Positions 1 to 7,337 of a stretch of 17,500 nt of DNA are shown here, in pieces. Source of the DNA: Acidobacteriota bacterium (GTDB lineage Bacteria; Acidobacteriota; Terriglobia; UBA7540); the NCBI GenBank assembly GCA_021786455.1, contig JAJYNF010000093.1, forward strand, positions 1 through 17,500, read 5' to 3'. Under the pieces are notes generated by a model, which was not told the origin of the DNA, searched no databases, and saw only the letters and a program-made list of their open reading frames with translations. The translations under genes and the position numbers were made by a program. The stretch's first letter is position 1. Each line of letters starts with the position of its first letter.

Positions 1-92
1 CGCGCCTGCCGGTTGCGGATGACGGCTCCGCTCAGCGCCAGGCTGGCCATGGCCGCGGCCAGGAGCCACCGTCTTTTTTTGACGTTCGCCAT
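1..92 (-). CDS. N-terminus of an exported protein (partial, runs off the left edge)
   Basis: Only the first 30 codons are in the window. The start ATG is read leftward from position 92 and is preceded by a good ribosome binding site (GAAAGGAAG, 7 nt upstream). The peptide begins MANVKKRRWLLAAAMASLAL, a textbook Sec signal: a basic n-region (KKRR, residues 5-8) followed by a hydrophobic h-region (about residues 9-21). No cleavage site or mature domain is visible, so the function is unknown. The protein is inferred to be exported or membrane-anchored. It lies downstream of the PilZ gene on the same strand, separated by about 200 nt. Confidence 0.6.
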   Translation of the reverse strand, partial: MANVKKRRWLLAAAMASLALSGAVIRNRQA

Positions 93-294
93 GCGCGATC
101 TTCCTTTCGCCCGCCGCGGGGCCTAGGAGCTTACCGCCCGCCTTCTTCCCTGCTTTTTCAGTTTAGTGCCGCGGCCGGCGAGAAACAACCCGCGCCGGGC
201 TCGAGTTTCGTCCCAGCTCGCCCTTCTGCGCCTCCAGCTTTTGATGGTTTTAGCGCCTTGCGCGCCTTGAAGGCCCCGCCCCGACCAGAAGCGG
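93..294. other. Intergenic region between the PilZ gene and the exported-protein gene
   Basis: No gene is supported here. An open frame crossing the region on the minus strand is Arg/Gly/Ser-rich and overlaps the PilZ gene out of frame, so I treat it as a shadow. No stem followed by a T-run is present to terminate the PilZ transcript. The left half holds a weak promoter candidate and the ribosome binding site of the left-edge gene. Confidence 0.5.
160..188 (-). promoter_or_regulatory. Weak sigma70-like promoter candidate for the exported protein
   Basis: On the minus strand TTGTTT (-35, 3/6 to consensus) is followed by a 17-nt spacer and TAAACT (-10, 4/6). It lies about 60 nt upstream of the ATG at 92. 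The match is poor in an otherwise GC-rich stretch, so this is a suggestion only. Confidence 0.25.
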
Positions 295-1137
295 CTATCG
301 TGTTTGGGTGTCGTAGCTGACACCGTAGATCTTGCGGGCAGACCCCGGCACCTCGCGGCGCCGGACGATGCGCCCCCGAACCTCGATGCTCTGCCCCGCC
401 TCATGGTACGGGCACACCACCAGTAACCCCTCGCCCACTTGGTAATCCTTGTTGCTGGTAAAACAGAACCCGCCTTTTGAGATGTTCTCGCTCTTCGTGA
501 ATTCCACGCCGCCCTGATAATCGCGGATGCGCACCGGCAACTGCAACGCCACGCGCCGATGCCGCCGCCGCTCGCTTGCGGCGACCGCGTCCACCTCGGC
601 TTGCACCTCGGCGACTATGGCCGCGTCGCCGGGCGTGCCCATGCTGATTTGTTTCTCCGCGTATCCATACTGCGTCCGCACCTTGCAGTGCTCGCAAACA
701 TTCATCAAGATGCCGGAAGTTTCCAGCACTTCCACCTCCACCAGCGACAGCGGGATCAGCGCCACCGTATGGCATTTCCGGCACTCCAGCAAAGCCTTGG
801 ACTCCGCGCTTTCGCCCTCGGCGAGCGGCGGAAATTGGATTCCCCAAATGTTGGCTCTGCGGTCCAGGCACTCCACCCCGAATTCGCCTCCCGCCTCCGT
901 GAACGGCGCGACCGGCCCCACAATCCGAAAATCCGCCGCCTGCCGGTTCAGCATGTTCACCACCCGCACCACGTCTCCGCTGGCCAGCCGCCGCGCGATT
1001 TGGATGCGCGCCCCGTGCCGGTTCAATACCGAAGTCCGCGCCGTATCCTGAAACAGCAACCCCCCCGCGTCCTTGCCATGCACGGTCAACGGAACGGTCA
1101 GCATCAGTCGGTCGGAACGCCGCTTGTTGATGCTCAT
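295..1137 (-). CDS. PilZ-domain protein with central CxxC pairs (putative c-di-GMP effector)
   Basis: This is a 280-residue protein in three parts. The C-terminal part is a canonical PilZ domain: an RRRHRR motif at 190-195 and N-I-S-K-G-G at 218-223 match the RxxxR and (D/N)xSxxG signatures that bind cyclic di-GMP. The N-terminal part begins KRRSDR (5-10) and resembles a second, degenerate PilZ domain whose NxSxxG motif is lost. Between them, CxxC pairs at C119/C122 and C148/C151 look like a zinc ribbon. There is no signal peptide or transmembrane segment, so the protein is probably cytoplasmic. I chose the ATG at 1137 because homologous reading begins there; in-frame ATGs at 1146 and 1200 are alternatives, and none has a strong ribosome binding site. 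The family role is c-di-GMP-dependent control of surface or motility functions; the target here is unknown. Confidence 0.8.
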   Translation of the reverse strand: MSINKRRSDRLMLTVPLTVHGKDAGGLLFQDTARTSVLNRHGARIQIARRLASGDVVRVVNMLNRQAADFRIVGPVAPFTEAGGEFGVECLDRRANIWGIQFPPLAEGESAESKALLECRKCHTVALIPLSLVEVEVLETSGILMNVCEHCKVRTQYGYAEKQISMGTPGDAAIVAEVQAEVDAVAASERRRHRRVALQLPVRIRDYQGGVEFTKSENISKGGFCFTSNKDYQVGEGLLVVCPYHEAGQSIEVRGRIVRRREVPGSARKIYGVSYDTQTR

Positions 1138-1170
1138 GGAATGCATCCCAGAAACCTGGGCGTCGCCGTT

Positions 1171-1200
1171 AGTGTATGATGAATGTCGCGAGTCTGGCAA
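1171..1200 (-). promoter_or_regulatory. Candidate promoter for the PilZ gene
   Basis: On the minus strand TTGCCA (-35, 5/6) is followed by an 18-nt spacer and TACACT (-10, 4/6). This places the transcript start about 27 nt upstream of the ATG at 1137. That position also argues against translation starting at 1200, which would lie inside the -35. Confidence 0.4.
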
Positions 1201-1208
1201 GTCTTTCT

Positions 1209-1224
1209 CATGCCTGGCGGCATG
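1209..1224. repeat. Short perfect inverted repeat between divergent promoters
   Basis: CATGCC and GGCATG form a perfect 6-bp inverted repeat around a 4-nt centre. It lies just upstream of the candidate PilZ promoter and about 90 nt upstream of the candidate proS promoter. It could be an operator half-site pair or chance. Confidence 0.3.
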
Positions 1225-1315
1225 ACGGACCCGAGCAGCGGGCGCGGCAAGCGTGCGAGCACCCGTTTTCGGGGCGGATCACCGAAGCCGTGACGCTGCC
1301 CGGATCTCCATTTTC

Positions 1316-1344
1316 TTGACAACTCCACAGGCTCTCCGCAAAAT
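1316..1344 (+). promoter_or_regulatory. Sigma70-like promoter for proS and downstream genes
   Basis: A perfect TTGACA (1316-1321) is followed by a 17-nt spacer and CAAAAT (1339-1344, 4/6). The predicted start of transcription is near 1351, leaving a leader of about 60 nt before the proS ATG. This is the best promoter-like sequence in the window. The leader contains a GAGGAGG at about 1376-1382, too far (about 27 nt) from the ATG to act as its ribosome binding site. Confidence 0.5.
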
Positions 1345-1409
1345 GGCTTATTCGCTGCCGCGGGGGCCGATCCTCTGAGGAGGTTGGTCCGCTGTCAAGC
1401 GAACGGAAA

Positions 1410-3104
1410 ATGCGCTGGAGCCAACTCTTCATCCCCACCCTACGCGAAGCACCCGCCGAGGCGGAAGCGGCGAGCCATCGCCTATTGCTTCGTGCCGGTT
1501 ACGTTCGCCAGGTGGCCGCCGGCGTGTACGCCTCCCTTTATCTTGGCCAGAGGTCGCTCCTCAAGATTGCCAGGATCATCCGCGAAGAAATGAATCGCAT
1601 CGGAGCGCAGGAATTTTACCTGCCCGCTTTGAATCCCGCTGAGCTCTGGCAGACTACGGGCCGCTGGGACCTGGACGTGGTGTTCAAGCTGAAGGATCGA
1701 AACCAGCATGACCTTTGCCTCGGTATCACCCACGAAGAGGAGATGACACAACTTGCCTGCGGCGAATTACGGAGTTACAAACAACTCCCCCAGATTTGGT
1801 ACCAGATTCAGGAAAAGTTCCGGGATGAGCCGCGGCCGAAGGGTGGGCTTTTGCGGCTTCGGCAGTTTCTGATGAAAGACTCCTACTCATTCGACTTGGA
1901 GGAAAGCGGCTTGGATGTCAGTTACCAAAAGCACGTCGAAGCCTATCGGCGCGTTTTCCAGAGGGTGGGAGTGCGATACCTTTTTGTCGAAGCGTATTCA
2001 GGCGTGATGGGAGGAAGCGTTTCGGGAGAATTTGCCGCCCCAGCCGAAGCGGGAGAAGACCGCGTCGCCGTGTGCCCGTGCGGTTATGCCGCCAATCTCG
2101 AAAAAGCTGAAGCAAATCCGGCTCCCGTCGAAGACCTTCCGGGAAACGATCCGCCCGAAATCTTCGCGACGCCAGGGCAGAAAACCATCGAAGAGTTGGT
2201 CCACTTCACCCATGAAAGCCCCGCGCGGATGATTAAGACGCTGGTTTATTGGGTGGAAAGCACTCCGGTGGTGATTCTTCTCCGGGGCGACCATAGCCTG
2301 AGCGAGACCAAGCTTGCGGCCTCGCTGGGCACGAATGTGTTCCGGCCCGCCACGCCGGAGGAAGCACTCGCCGCGCACGGCGCGCATTTGGGTTCGCTGG
2401 GCCCAGTGGACTTGAAGGCAGAGGTTCGCGTGTTGGCGGATCGGGCGCTCCAGGGACGAAAGAATATGATTGCGGGCTCGAACCAAGATGGTTATCACTT
2501 GCGGAACGTAACCCCCGGCCGTGACTTCCAAGCGGAGTTCGCCGACCTTCGGACTATCGAGGCCGGGGATCTTTGCCCCCGCTGTGGGAAACCCATCGAG
2601 CTTATATCCACCATTGAGCTGGGGCATGTCTTCAAGCTGGGACGGAAGTACTCCGAAGCATTCGGCGCGCGAGTGCTCGGCCCCGATGGCAAAGAGTCGC
2701 CTCTTGTGATGGGTTCCTACGGTATCGGTTTGGAGCGCATTCTGGCCGCTGCCGTCGAGCAAAATCACGATGAGGACGGCATGTTCCTGCCCCGCTCGAT
2801 TGCCCCTTTTGACGTGATTTTGACCGTCGCCAACATGGACGATCAGGCTTTGCGAACGGCGGGTGAGACCCTTTATCTGAAACTTCTTGAGCGATCCGTG
2901 GAAGTGCTCTTTGACGATCGCCCGGAGCGCCCCGGGGTGAAGTTCAAGGATGCGGACCTTATCGGCATTCCTTACCGTATAACCCTGGGAAAGCAGAAAT
3001 TTCAGCAAGGGCTTGCGGAGATCTTTGATCGCTCGACAAAGAAAATTGAAAATGTTAAACTCGCGGAATTAGAAGAGGCGCTGGACGCAAAAATTCCTGG
3101 GTGA
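1410..3104 (+). CDS. proS: Prolyl-tRNA synthetase (bacterial type with editing insertion)
   Basis: Charges tRNA-Pro with proline in the cytoplasm. The 564-residue length is normal for the bacterial ProRS class. Class II motifs are visible: motif 1 around 64-76, motif 2 at about 137-162 (FRDEPRPKGG then FLMKDSYSFD), and motif 3 at 435-446 (GSYGIGLERILA). The INS editing domain lies between motifs 2 and 3 (about 225-405) and keeps the lysine of the KTLV motif (K276) used to clear mischarged Ala-tRNA-Pro. The C-terminal anticodon-binding domain spans about 465-564, with RPGVKFKDADLIGIP at 507-521. The ATG at 1410 is followed at once by the conserved MRWSQLFIPTLRE start; the ribosome binding site is weak. 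It is the first gene of a plus-strand operon, followed after 30 nt by a small membrane protein. Confidence 0.97.
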   Translation: MRWSQLFIPTLREAPAEAEAASHRLLLRAGYVRQVAAGVYASLYLGQRSLLKIARIIREEMNRIGAQEFYLPALNPAELWQTTGRWDLDVVFKLKDRNQHDLCLGITHEEEMTQLACGELRSYKQLPQIWYQIQEKFRDEPRPKGGLLRLRQFLMKDSYSFDLEESGLDVSYQKHVEAYRRVFQRVGVRYLFVEAYSGVMGGSVSGEFAAPAEAGEDRVAVCPCGYAANLEKAEANPAPVEDLPGNDPPEIFATPGQKTIEELVHFTHESPARMIKTLVYWVESTPVVILLRGDHSLSETKLAASLGTNVFRPATPEEALAAHGAHLGSLGPVDLKAEVRVLADRALQGRKNMIAGSNQDGYHLRNVTPGRDFQAEFADLRTIEAGDLCPRCGKPIELISTIELGHVFKLGRKYSEAFGARVLGPDGKESPLVMGSYGIGLERILAAAVEQNHDEDGMFLPRSIAPFDVILTVANMDDQALRTAGETLYLKLLERSVEVLFDDRPERPGVKFKDADLIGIPYRITLGKQKFQQGLAEIFDRSTKKIENVKLAELEEALDAKIPG

Positions 3105-3134
3105 GAGAGCCCCTGCGCCCAGACGGAGGAGACC

Positions 3135-3503
3135 ATGGGGATCCAAGACTTCGGATCTGGGCGGCTGAAGGCCATCTTTGCGCTGCTTTTCATGGCACTG
3201 GTAATTTACGTGGGAATTAAGGTGATCCCTGTGTACGTTCAGAACTATGAGCTTAGCGACTACGTGCGCAATTTAGCTGTGGATGCCACCGTGCAATACC
3301 CGCCCGCGACCGCCGATGGGGTGACGGATCGAATTCTTCACAGAGCGCGACGCCTGGGCCTCCCCATCACGCGCGATGACATCCAGGTTACCCTTGGAAG
3401 AACCGTAACGATCAGCGTGTACTACCGGGTTCCGATTGACCTGACGTTCTATAAATTCACACTCCACTTCACGCCGTCCGCTCGGAACACGAACCTCACT
3501 TAA
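3135..3503 (+). CDS. Small single-pass membrane protein, DUF4845-like
   Basis: This 122-residue protein has a strong ribosome binding site (GGAGGAGA just upstream of the ATG). Residues 8-31 form one hydrophobic segment (LKAIFALLFMALVIYVGIKV), followed by the IPVYVQNYE motif and a soluble tail of about 85 residues that ends in a beta-rich stretch (VTISVYYRVPIDLTFYKFTL). A short N-terminus, one membrane anchor and a K-x-x-P-x-Y motif resemble DUF4845-type proteins, whose function is unknown; the assignment is by look only. It lies 30 nt after proS and ends 3 nt before the penicillin-binding protein gene, so it is co-transcribed with both. A role alongside the PBP at the membrane is inference. 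Confidence 0.75.
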   Translation: MGIQDFGSGRLKAIFALLFMALVIYVGIKVIPVYVQNYELSDYVRNLAVDATVQYPPATADGVTDRILHRARRLGLPITRDDIQVTLGRTVTISVYYRVPIDLTFYKFTLHFTPSARNTNLT

Positions 3504-3506
3504 TCT

Positions 3507-6158
3507 GTGCCCAAAGACCGCACTCCGGCAAACCGTCAGGCGTCCCGTCCAGGGAGAAGCCCCCGACCCCGGGGGCGAAGCGGGTGGACAGCGCGACGGA
3601 AATTCTTCCTGGCCAGCGGCTTGGCGTGCCTCGTGGCCGGCTTCCTGGTCTTCGTTTATTTTTACGTTCATTTTTCCTTGCTGATTGACGCGCGCCTGGG
3701 CGGCAATCTCTTCCGTAATTCTTCATTGATTTATTCCGCGCCGACTCCTGTCGAGGTGGGCGAGCCCGCTGAGGCCCAGAACTTCGCGTTGAGGCTGCGC
3801 CGCGCCGGATACGTGGAGGGAAGCAACCCGACTGGTGTCGGGGCTTATATCCTAACCGGGTCTCGCCTGGACATTTATCCCGGACCCACATCCTTTTTTC
3901 GCGGCCCGGTGATTCAGGAGGGCCCGGTGGCGCTGGACTTCAGCCAGGGACAGTTGGCGACGATTACATCCCTCGGCCCCCACCATACCCAGCTTGAGAA
4001 TTACTGGCTCGAGCCGCAATTAATTACTCCATTGTTTGGGCGTAATCGCGCCAAGCGGCGCGTCGTCCGTTATGCCGAGCTTCCCAAGGTGCTTGTCCAG
4101 GCCGTGGTTGCGGCGGAAGATCATACGTTCTTTACCAATCCCGGAATCAATTTTTATCGAATTCTTGGCGCCGCAGTGGCCGACCTTCGAGCCGGCCGCA
4201 AAGCCCAGGGGGCCAGCACGATTACCATGCAGGTGGCGCGAAACATCGTCCTGGAGAACACCGAGCGGACATGGCGGCGAAAGTTCGAGGAAGCTTTCGT
4301 GTCTCTGATGCTCGTGCATCGTCTGAGCAAAGAACAAATCTTCGATCTCTACGCGAACGACGTTTATCTTGGGCAGCGCGGGAGTTTCTCGATTTATGGC
4401 TTCGGCGAAGCCGCCAATGCCTATTTTAACAAGGATGTCTCACGCCTCACCTTGCCGGAGGCTGTTCTGCTCGCGGGCCTCATCCGCGGGCCCAATTTAT
4501 ATTCTCCCTATAGCCACCCGACACGCGCCGTGGCCCGACGAAACCACGTGATCCGCGAGATGTTGGCGATGGGCGACATTTCTCCAGACGAGGCCGCCAT
4601 GGCTTCCGCCGCGCCGCTCGGCGTGACAAGGGGAAGCATGGAAGCGAGTCAGGCGCCCTATTTCGTGGACATGGTTCGCGAGCAGCTATTACAACAATTT
4701 TCGCAACGCGATTTAATTTCCCAAGGTTACCGGATTTATACGACGCTCGACCTTGACCTTCAACAGGCGGCTTCCATCGCGGTTCGCCAAGGCATGGCGG
4801 AAGTGGATCAGGAAGTTAAACAGCAGCACCGCAAGCCGCCGCCCGGTTTCGACGAGCCGCAAGTGGCCTTGGTTGCCTTGGATCCTCACAGCGGCGAGAT
4901 CCGCGCTCTCATCGGAGGTCGCAACTACGCCTGGAGCCAACTCAATCACGCGCTGGCCATGCGCCAGCCCGGCTCGTCTTTCAAACCCCTCGTTTATGCC
5001 GCTGCGTTAAGCTCCGCTGTGGATGGTTCGCAGCCGCTCATCACCCCTGCCACGACGTTGATGGATGAACCCACCACGTTCCAGTTCGACGGCCAGACCT
5101 ACGAGCCGCACGATTACAAAGACGAATATCACGGCTTAGTGACCGTGCGCGAGGCGATTACCTTTTCCCTGAACGTTGCTACCGTAAGTTTGGCCCAAAT
5201 GACCGGCTACGAGAAGATCCGCGACCTGGCGCTCGCCGCCGGAATCAATAACAGCCTCGAGGCCACGCCCGCCATGGCCTTGGGTGCCTACGACGCCACG
5301 CCGGTGGAAATCGCGGGGGCTTATACGATGCTGGACAATCAGGGAGTCTTTGAGGCGCCTGGCTCGATTCTGGAAGTCACCGATTCCACCGGCAAAGTCA
5401 TTTACCGTCCGCGACACGTTTCCCGGCAGGTGCTTGACCCGCGGGTGGCCTTCCTGGTGGACAGCCTGATGGAAAGCGTCATTGACCACGGCACCGGGGA
5501 AGGGGTGCGGGCGCGGGGTTTCACATTGCCGGCTGCCGCCAAAACGGGCACTTCGCACGATGGGTGGTTCTCCGGATTCACCTCAGATCTCATCTGCACG
5601 GTGTGGGTCGGATACGATGACAATCGGCAGCTTGATCTTTCAGGGGCGAGATCGGCCCTTCCGGTATGGACCGATTTCATGAAACAGGCGATGGCCCTTC
5701 CCGATTATCGAAACGTCCAGCCATTCACCCCGCCTCCGGGGATTGTCAGCGAGGTGGTAGATCAACAAGGTAGGCCAGTCAGTGGAACCACTTTGGTTTC
5801 GGTGGATCCTGCGGACCCGGGTCCGGATGATGACCCCACGACGGATCACATCGAATACTTCATAGACGGCACCCAGCCACAGCTTCAGAATCCCATTCAG
5901 AGGATGGGAGGAATCCTAAAGAGGTTGTTTACGGGAGGGGCGCCCGCCGCTGCTCCGGCATCGGGGCCATCGTTGCCGGTAACCGTCCCGGCCCCTCCGC
6001 CCACGAAGACCCGTTCGACGGCCATAGCGCCGACCCCCATATCATCTCCGCCAGTACGTCGTAAAAAGCCCGGGTTCTTCAAGAGATTTTTCTCTATCTT
6101 CAAGGGTGGGTCGTCAAAATCCAAGTCGCGGAATCCTTCGAGCGGCCAGAACCCATAG
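3507..6158 (+). CDS. Class A penicillin-binding protein 1 (bifunctional transglycosylase/transpeptidase, PBP1b-like)
   Basis: Builds peptidoglycan by polymerising lipid II and cross-linking the strands. The order is: a basic cytoplasmic tail (1-30), one transmembrane helix (about 32-55), a UB2H-like region (about 70-130, LIYSAPTPVEVGE then LRRAGY), a GT51 transglycosylase (about 180-360, catalytic E204 in EDHTFF, then GASTITMQVARN), and a transpeptidase with SxxK at S490-K493, SLN at 554-556 and KTGT at 679-682. The UB2H-like region suggests the PBP1b rather than PBP1a lineage. In the first GT51 motif the usual His of EDxxFxxHxG is Asn (FFTNPGIN). The last 100 residues are Pro/Ala/Ser-rich and end in a very basic tail (KKPGFFKRFFSIFKGG). 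Translation starts at a GTG only 3 nt after the previous stop, with no clear ribosome binding site, which suggests translational coupling. At 883 residues it is within the family range. Confidence 0.93.
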   Translation: MPKDRTPANRQASRPGRSPRPRGRSGWTARRKFFLASGLACLVAGFLVFVYFYVHFSLLIDARLGGNLFRNSSLIYSAPTPVEVGEPAEAQNFALRLRRAGYVEGSNPTGVGAYILTGSRLDIYPGPTSFFRGPVIQEGPVALDFSQGQLATITSLGPHHTQLENYWLEPQLITPLFGRNRAKRRVVRYAELPKVLVQAVVAAEDHTFFTNPGINFYRILGAAVADLRAGRKAQGASTITMQVARNIVLENTERTWRRKFEEAFVSLMLVHRLSKEQIFDLYANDVYLGQRGSFSIYGFGEAANAYFNKDVSRLTLPEAVLLAGLIRGPNLYSPYSHPTRAVARRNHVIREMLAMGDISPDEAAMASAAPLGVTRGSMEASQAPYFVDMVREQLLQQFSQRDLISQGYRIYTTLDLDLQQAASIAVRQGMAEVDQEVKQQHRKPPPGFDEPQVALVALDPHSGEIRALIGGRNYAWSQLNHALAMRQPGSSFKPLVYAAALSSAVDGSQPLITPATTLMDEPTTFQFDGQTYEPHDYKDEYHGLVTVREAITFSLNVATVSLAQMTGYEKIRDLALAAGINNSLEATPAMALGAYDATPVEIAGAYTMLDNQGVFEAPGSILEVTDSTGKVIYRPRHVSRQVLDPRVAFLVDSLMESVIDHGTGEGVRARGFTLPAAAKTGTSHDGWFSGFTSDLICTVWVGYDDNRQLDLSGARSALPVWTDFMKQAMALPDYRNVQPFTPPPGIVSEVVDQQGRPVSGTTLVSVDPADPGPDDDPTTDHIEYFIDGTQPQLQNPIQRMGGILKRLFTGGAPAAAPASGPSLPVTVPAPPPTKTRSTAIAPTPISSPPVRRKKPGFFKRFFSIFKGGSSKSKSRNPSSGQNP

Positions 6159-6348
6159 GGCAGACCGCGCTTGAATTCCCTGCTTCCTTCTATCTGACCA
6201 TCTGTAGGGGAGATGCCGGCGATGGAGTCCAGATATGCTAAAATGCCGGAGGAGGCAAGGCCGGAAGACGCCAGCGCGAGTGCCGACAAAGAAGCCGCTG
6301 CTGGCCAGCCCGATCACAACTCTCTCCGAAGGCTTTTCCAAATCAGTC
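6159..6348. other. Intergenic region before the MTHFR-like gene
   Basis: About 190 nt with no convincing gene or terminator. In-frame codons from an ATG at 6235 could extend the next gene by 38 residues (basic, MLKCRRRQGRKT start); that ATG has a GGAG 7 nt upstream. The same place also holds an extended -10 candidate, so it may be leader rather than coding sequence. Confidence 0.45.
6236..6244 (+). promoter_or_regulatory. Extended -10 promoter candidate for the MTHFR-like gene
   Basis: TGCTAAAAT matches the extended -10 pattern TGnTATAAT, with hexamer TAAAAT (5/6). No recognisable -35 lies 17 nt upstream. Transcription would start near 6251, giving a leader of about 98 nt to the ATG at 6349 and excluding the upstream ATG at 6235. 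Confidence 0.35.
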
Positions 6349-7269
6349 ATGGACCTTGCGTCGCGATTGCTTGATCCTGCTCAACCCGTCGTGTTCTTTG
6401 AATTGGTGCCTCCTGCGGAAAACAACGCTGACGCTCAGGAGCGCGCGCTGGCTGAGGCGAAAAGGATCAAGCCTCTGGTCCATGCGGTTAATTTGCCGGA
6501 AGTTCGCAACGAGTCTCGCGCCAGCGAGCGAACCTCAAAATTTGTCCCCCGAGTTTCGCCGCGTGTCTTCGGGAAGCGTCTCCGAGAGGAGGTTGGAGCT
6601 GAGGTCGTCGTCAATCGCGGGGTTGTTTATCAACCGAATGCGGGCGGCTGGTTTCGGGAAACGTATCAGAACTTTGGCCTCAATCAAATCGTCTTGGTAG
6701 GCGGCGAGTCGAGCAAAATTCGTTATCCCGGCCCCAGCGTCCTGGAAGCCGCTGCGGAAATCCGCGGCACGGGCCTGCCAGCCACGCTGGGGGGCATCGC
6801 CTTGCCCGGGCGGGCGCAAGAGGCAGAGCGCATCCGACGCAAGGCGCATGCGGGGCTCTCCTTCTTTACGACTCAGGTGCTGTTTGATTCCAATGACATC
6901 GTCTGGCTGATCCAGCGGCTCAATGGGCTGGAAGCGCGAATTTTCCTGAGCTTTGCGCCGGTCACCACGCAGCGTGACATCGAGTTCCTGCGCTGGCTCG
7001 GCGCCGATGTGCCCTCCGATCTCGATGCGTATCTTGTTTCTGGCGAGCACGCCAATTCCTCTGGCCGCGCCTTTGAACCGTCGCTCAAGCTGGCTCAGAC
7101 GATCCTGATGGATGTGCTCGACAATCTTCCTCCCGATCCGCCGCCGCTCGGCCTGAACATCGAACACATCAATCGTCGCAATTTTCCGGGCGCCGTCCGC
7201 ATGCTCGAGCGCCTTGGCAACCTCTACTCCGACCTCTTGGCCAGTCGCCGCCCTGCTCGTTTTGTCTAA
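6349..7269 (+). CDS. Divergent methylenetetrahydrofolate reductase-like flavoprotein
   Basis: A 306-residue protein that follows the MetF TIM-barrel plan in order: a first strand ending FFELVPP (compare FEFFPP in MetF, keeping the catalytic Glu), a central IVLVGGES where MetF has a LRGD flavin-binding motif, then KAHAGLSFFTTQVLFD (compare the KxxAGAxxxxTQxFFD motif), and a C-terminal ILMDVLDNL...LNIEHINRRNF (compare the MetF C-terminal helix and FYTLNR). The VTYGAGG segment of true MetF is replaced by VNLPEVRNE. The fold and probable FAD or folate-type binding are therefore supported, but the substrate may not be methylene-THF. I chose the ATG at 6349 because the homologous part begins directly there; an in-frame ATG at 6235 has the better ribosome binding site and would add a basic extension. 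It sits between the PBP and priA on the same strand. Confidence 0.7.
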   Translation: MDLASRLLDPAQPVVFFELVPPAENNADAQERALAEAKRIKPLVHAVNLPEVRNESRASERTSKFVPRVSPRVFGKRLREEVGAEVVVNRGVVYQPNAGGWFRETYQNFGLNQIVLVGGESSKIRYPGPSVLEAAAEIRGTGLPATLGGIALPGRAQEAERIRRKAHAGLSFFTTQVLFDSNDIVWLIQRLNGLEARIFLSFAPVTTQRDIEFLRWLGADVPSDLDAYLVSGEHANSSGRAFEPSLKLAQTILMDVLDNLPPDPPPLGLNIEHINRRNFPGAVRMLERLGNLYSDLLASRRPARFV

Positions 7270-7322
7270 TGTGAGCCTTTGGCGATGTCTGGGTGCTTGC
7301 CGGCGCATAACCCACATTGCCT

Positions 7323-7331
7323 TGTTAGAAT
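7323..7331 (+). promoter_or_regulatory. Extended -10 candidate directly upstream of priA (possible leaderless transcript)
   Basis: TGTTAGAAT carries an extended -10 with hexamer TAGAAT (5/6). The hexamer ends 6 nt before the priA ATG, so transcription would begin at or next to the start codon. No ribosome binding site precedes that ATG, which fits a leaderless mRNA. No -35 is present at normal spacing. Confidence 0.35.
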
Positions 7332-7337
7332 CGCAAA

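Noticed and set aside
123..404. Minus-strand 93-codon frame, Arg/Gly/Ser-rich
   Set aside because: It overlaps the 3' end of the PilZ gene out of frame and has the composition of GC-rich shadow frames, with no domain and no ribosome binding site.
1998..3008. 336-codon minus-strand frame opposite proS
   Set aside because: It lies wholly antisense to the fully conserved proS coding sequence; long antisense frames are expected at this GC content.
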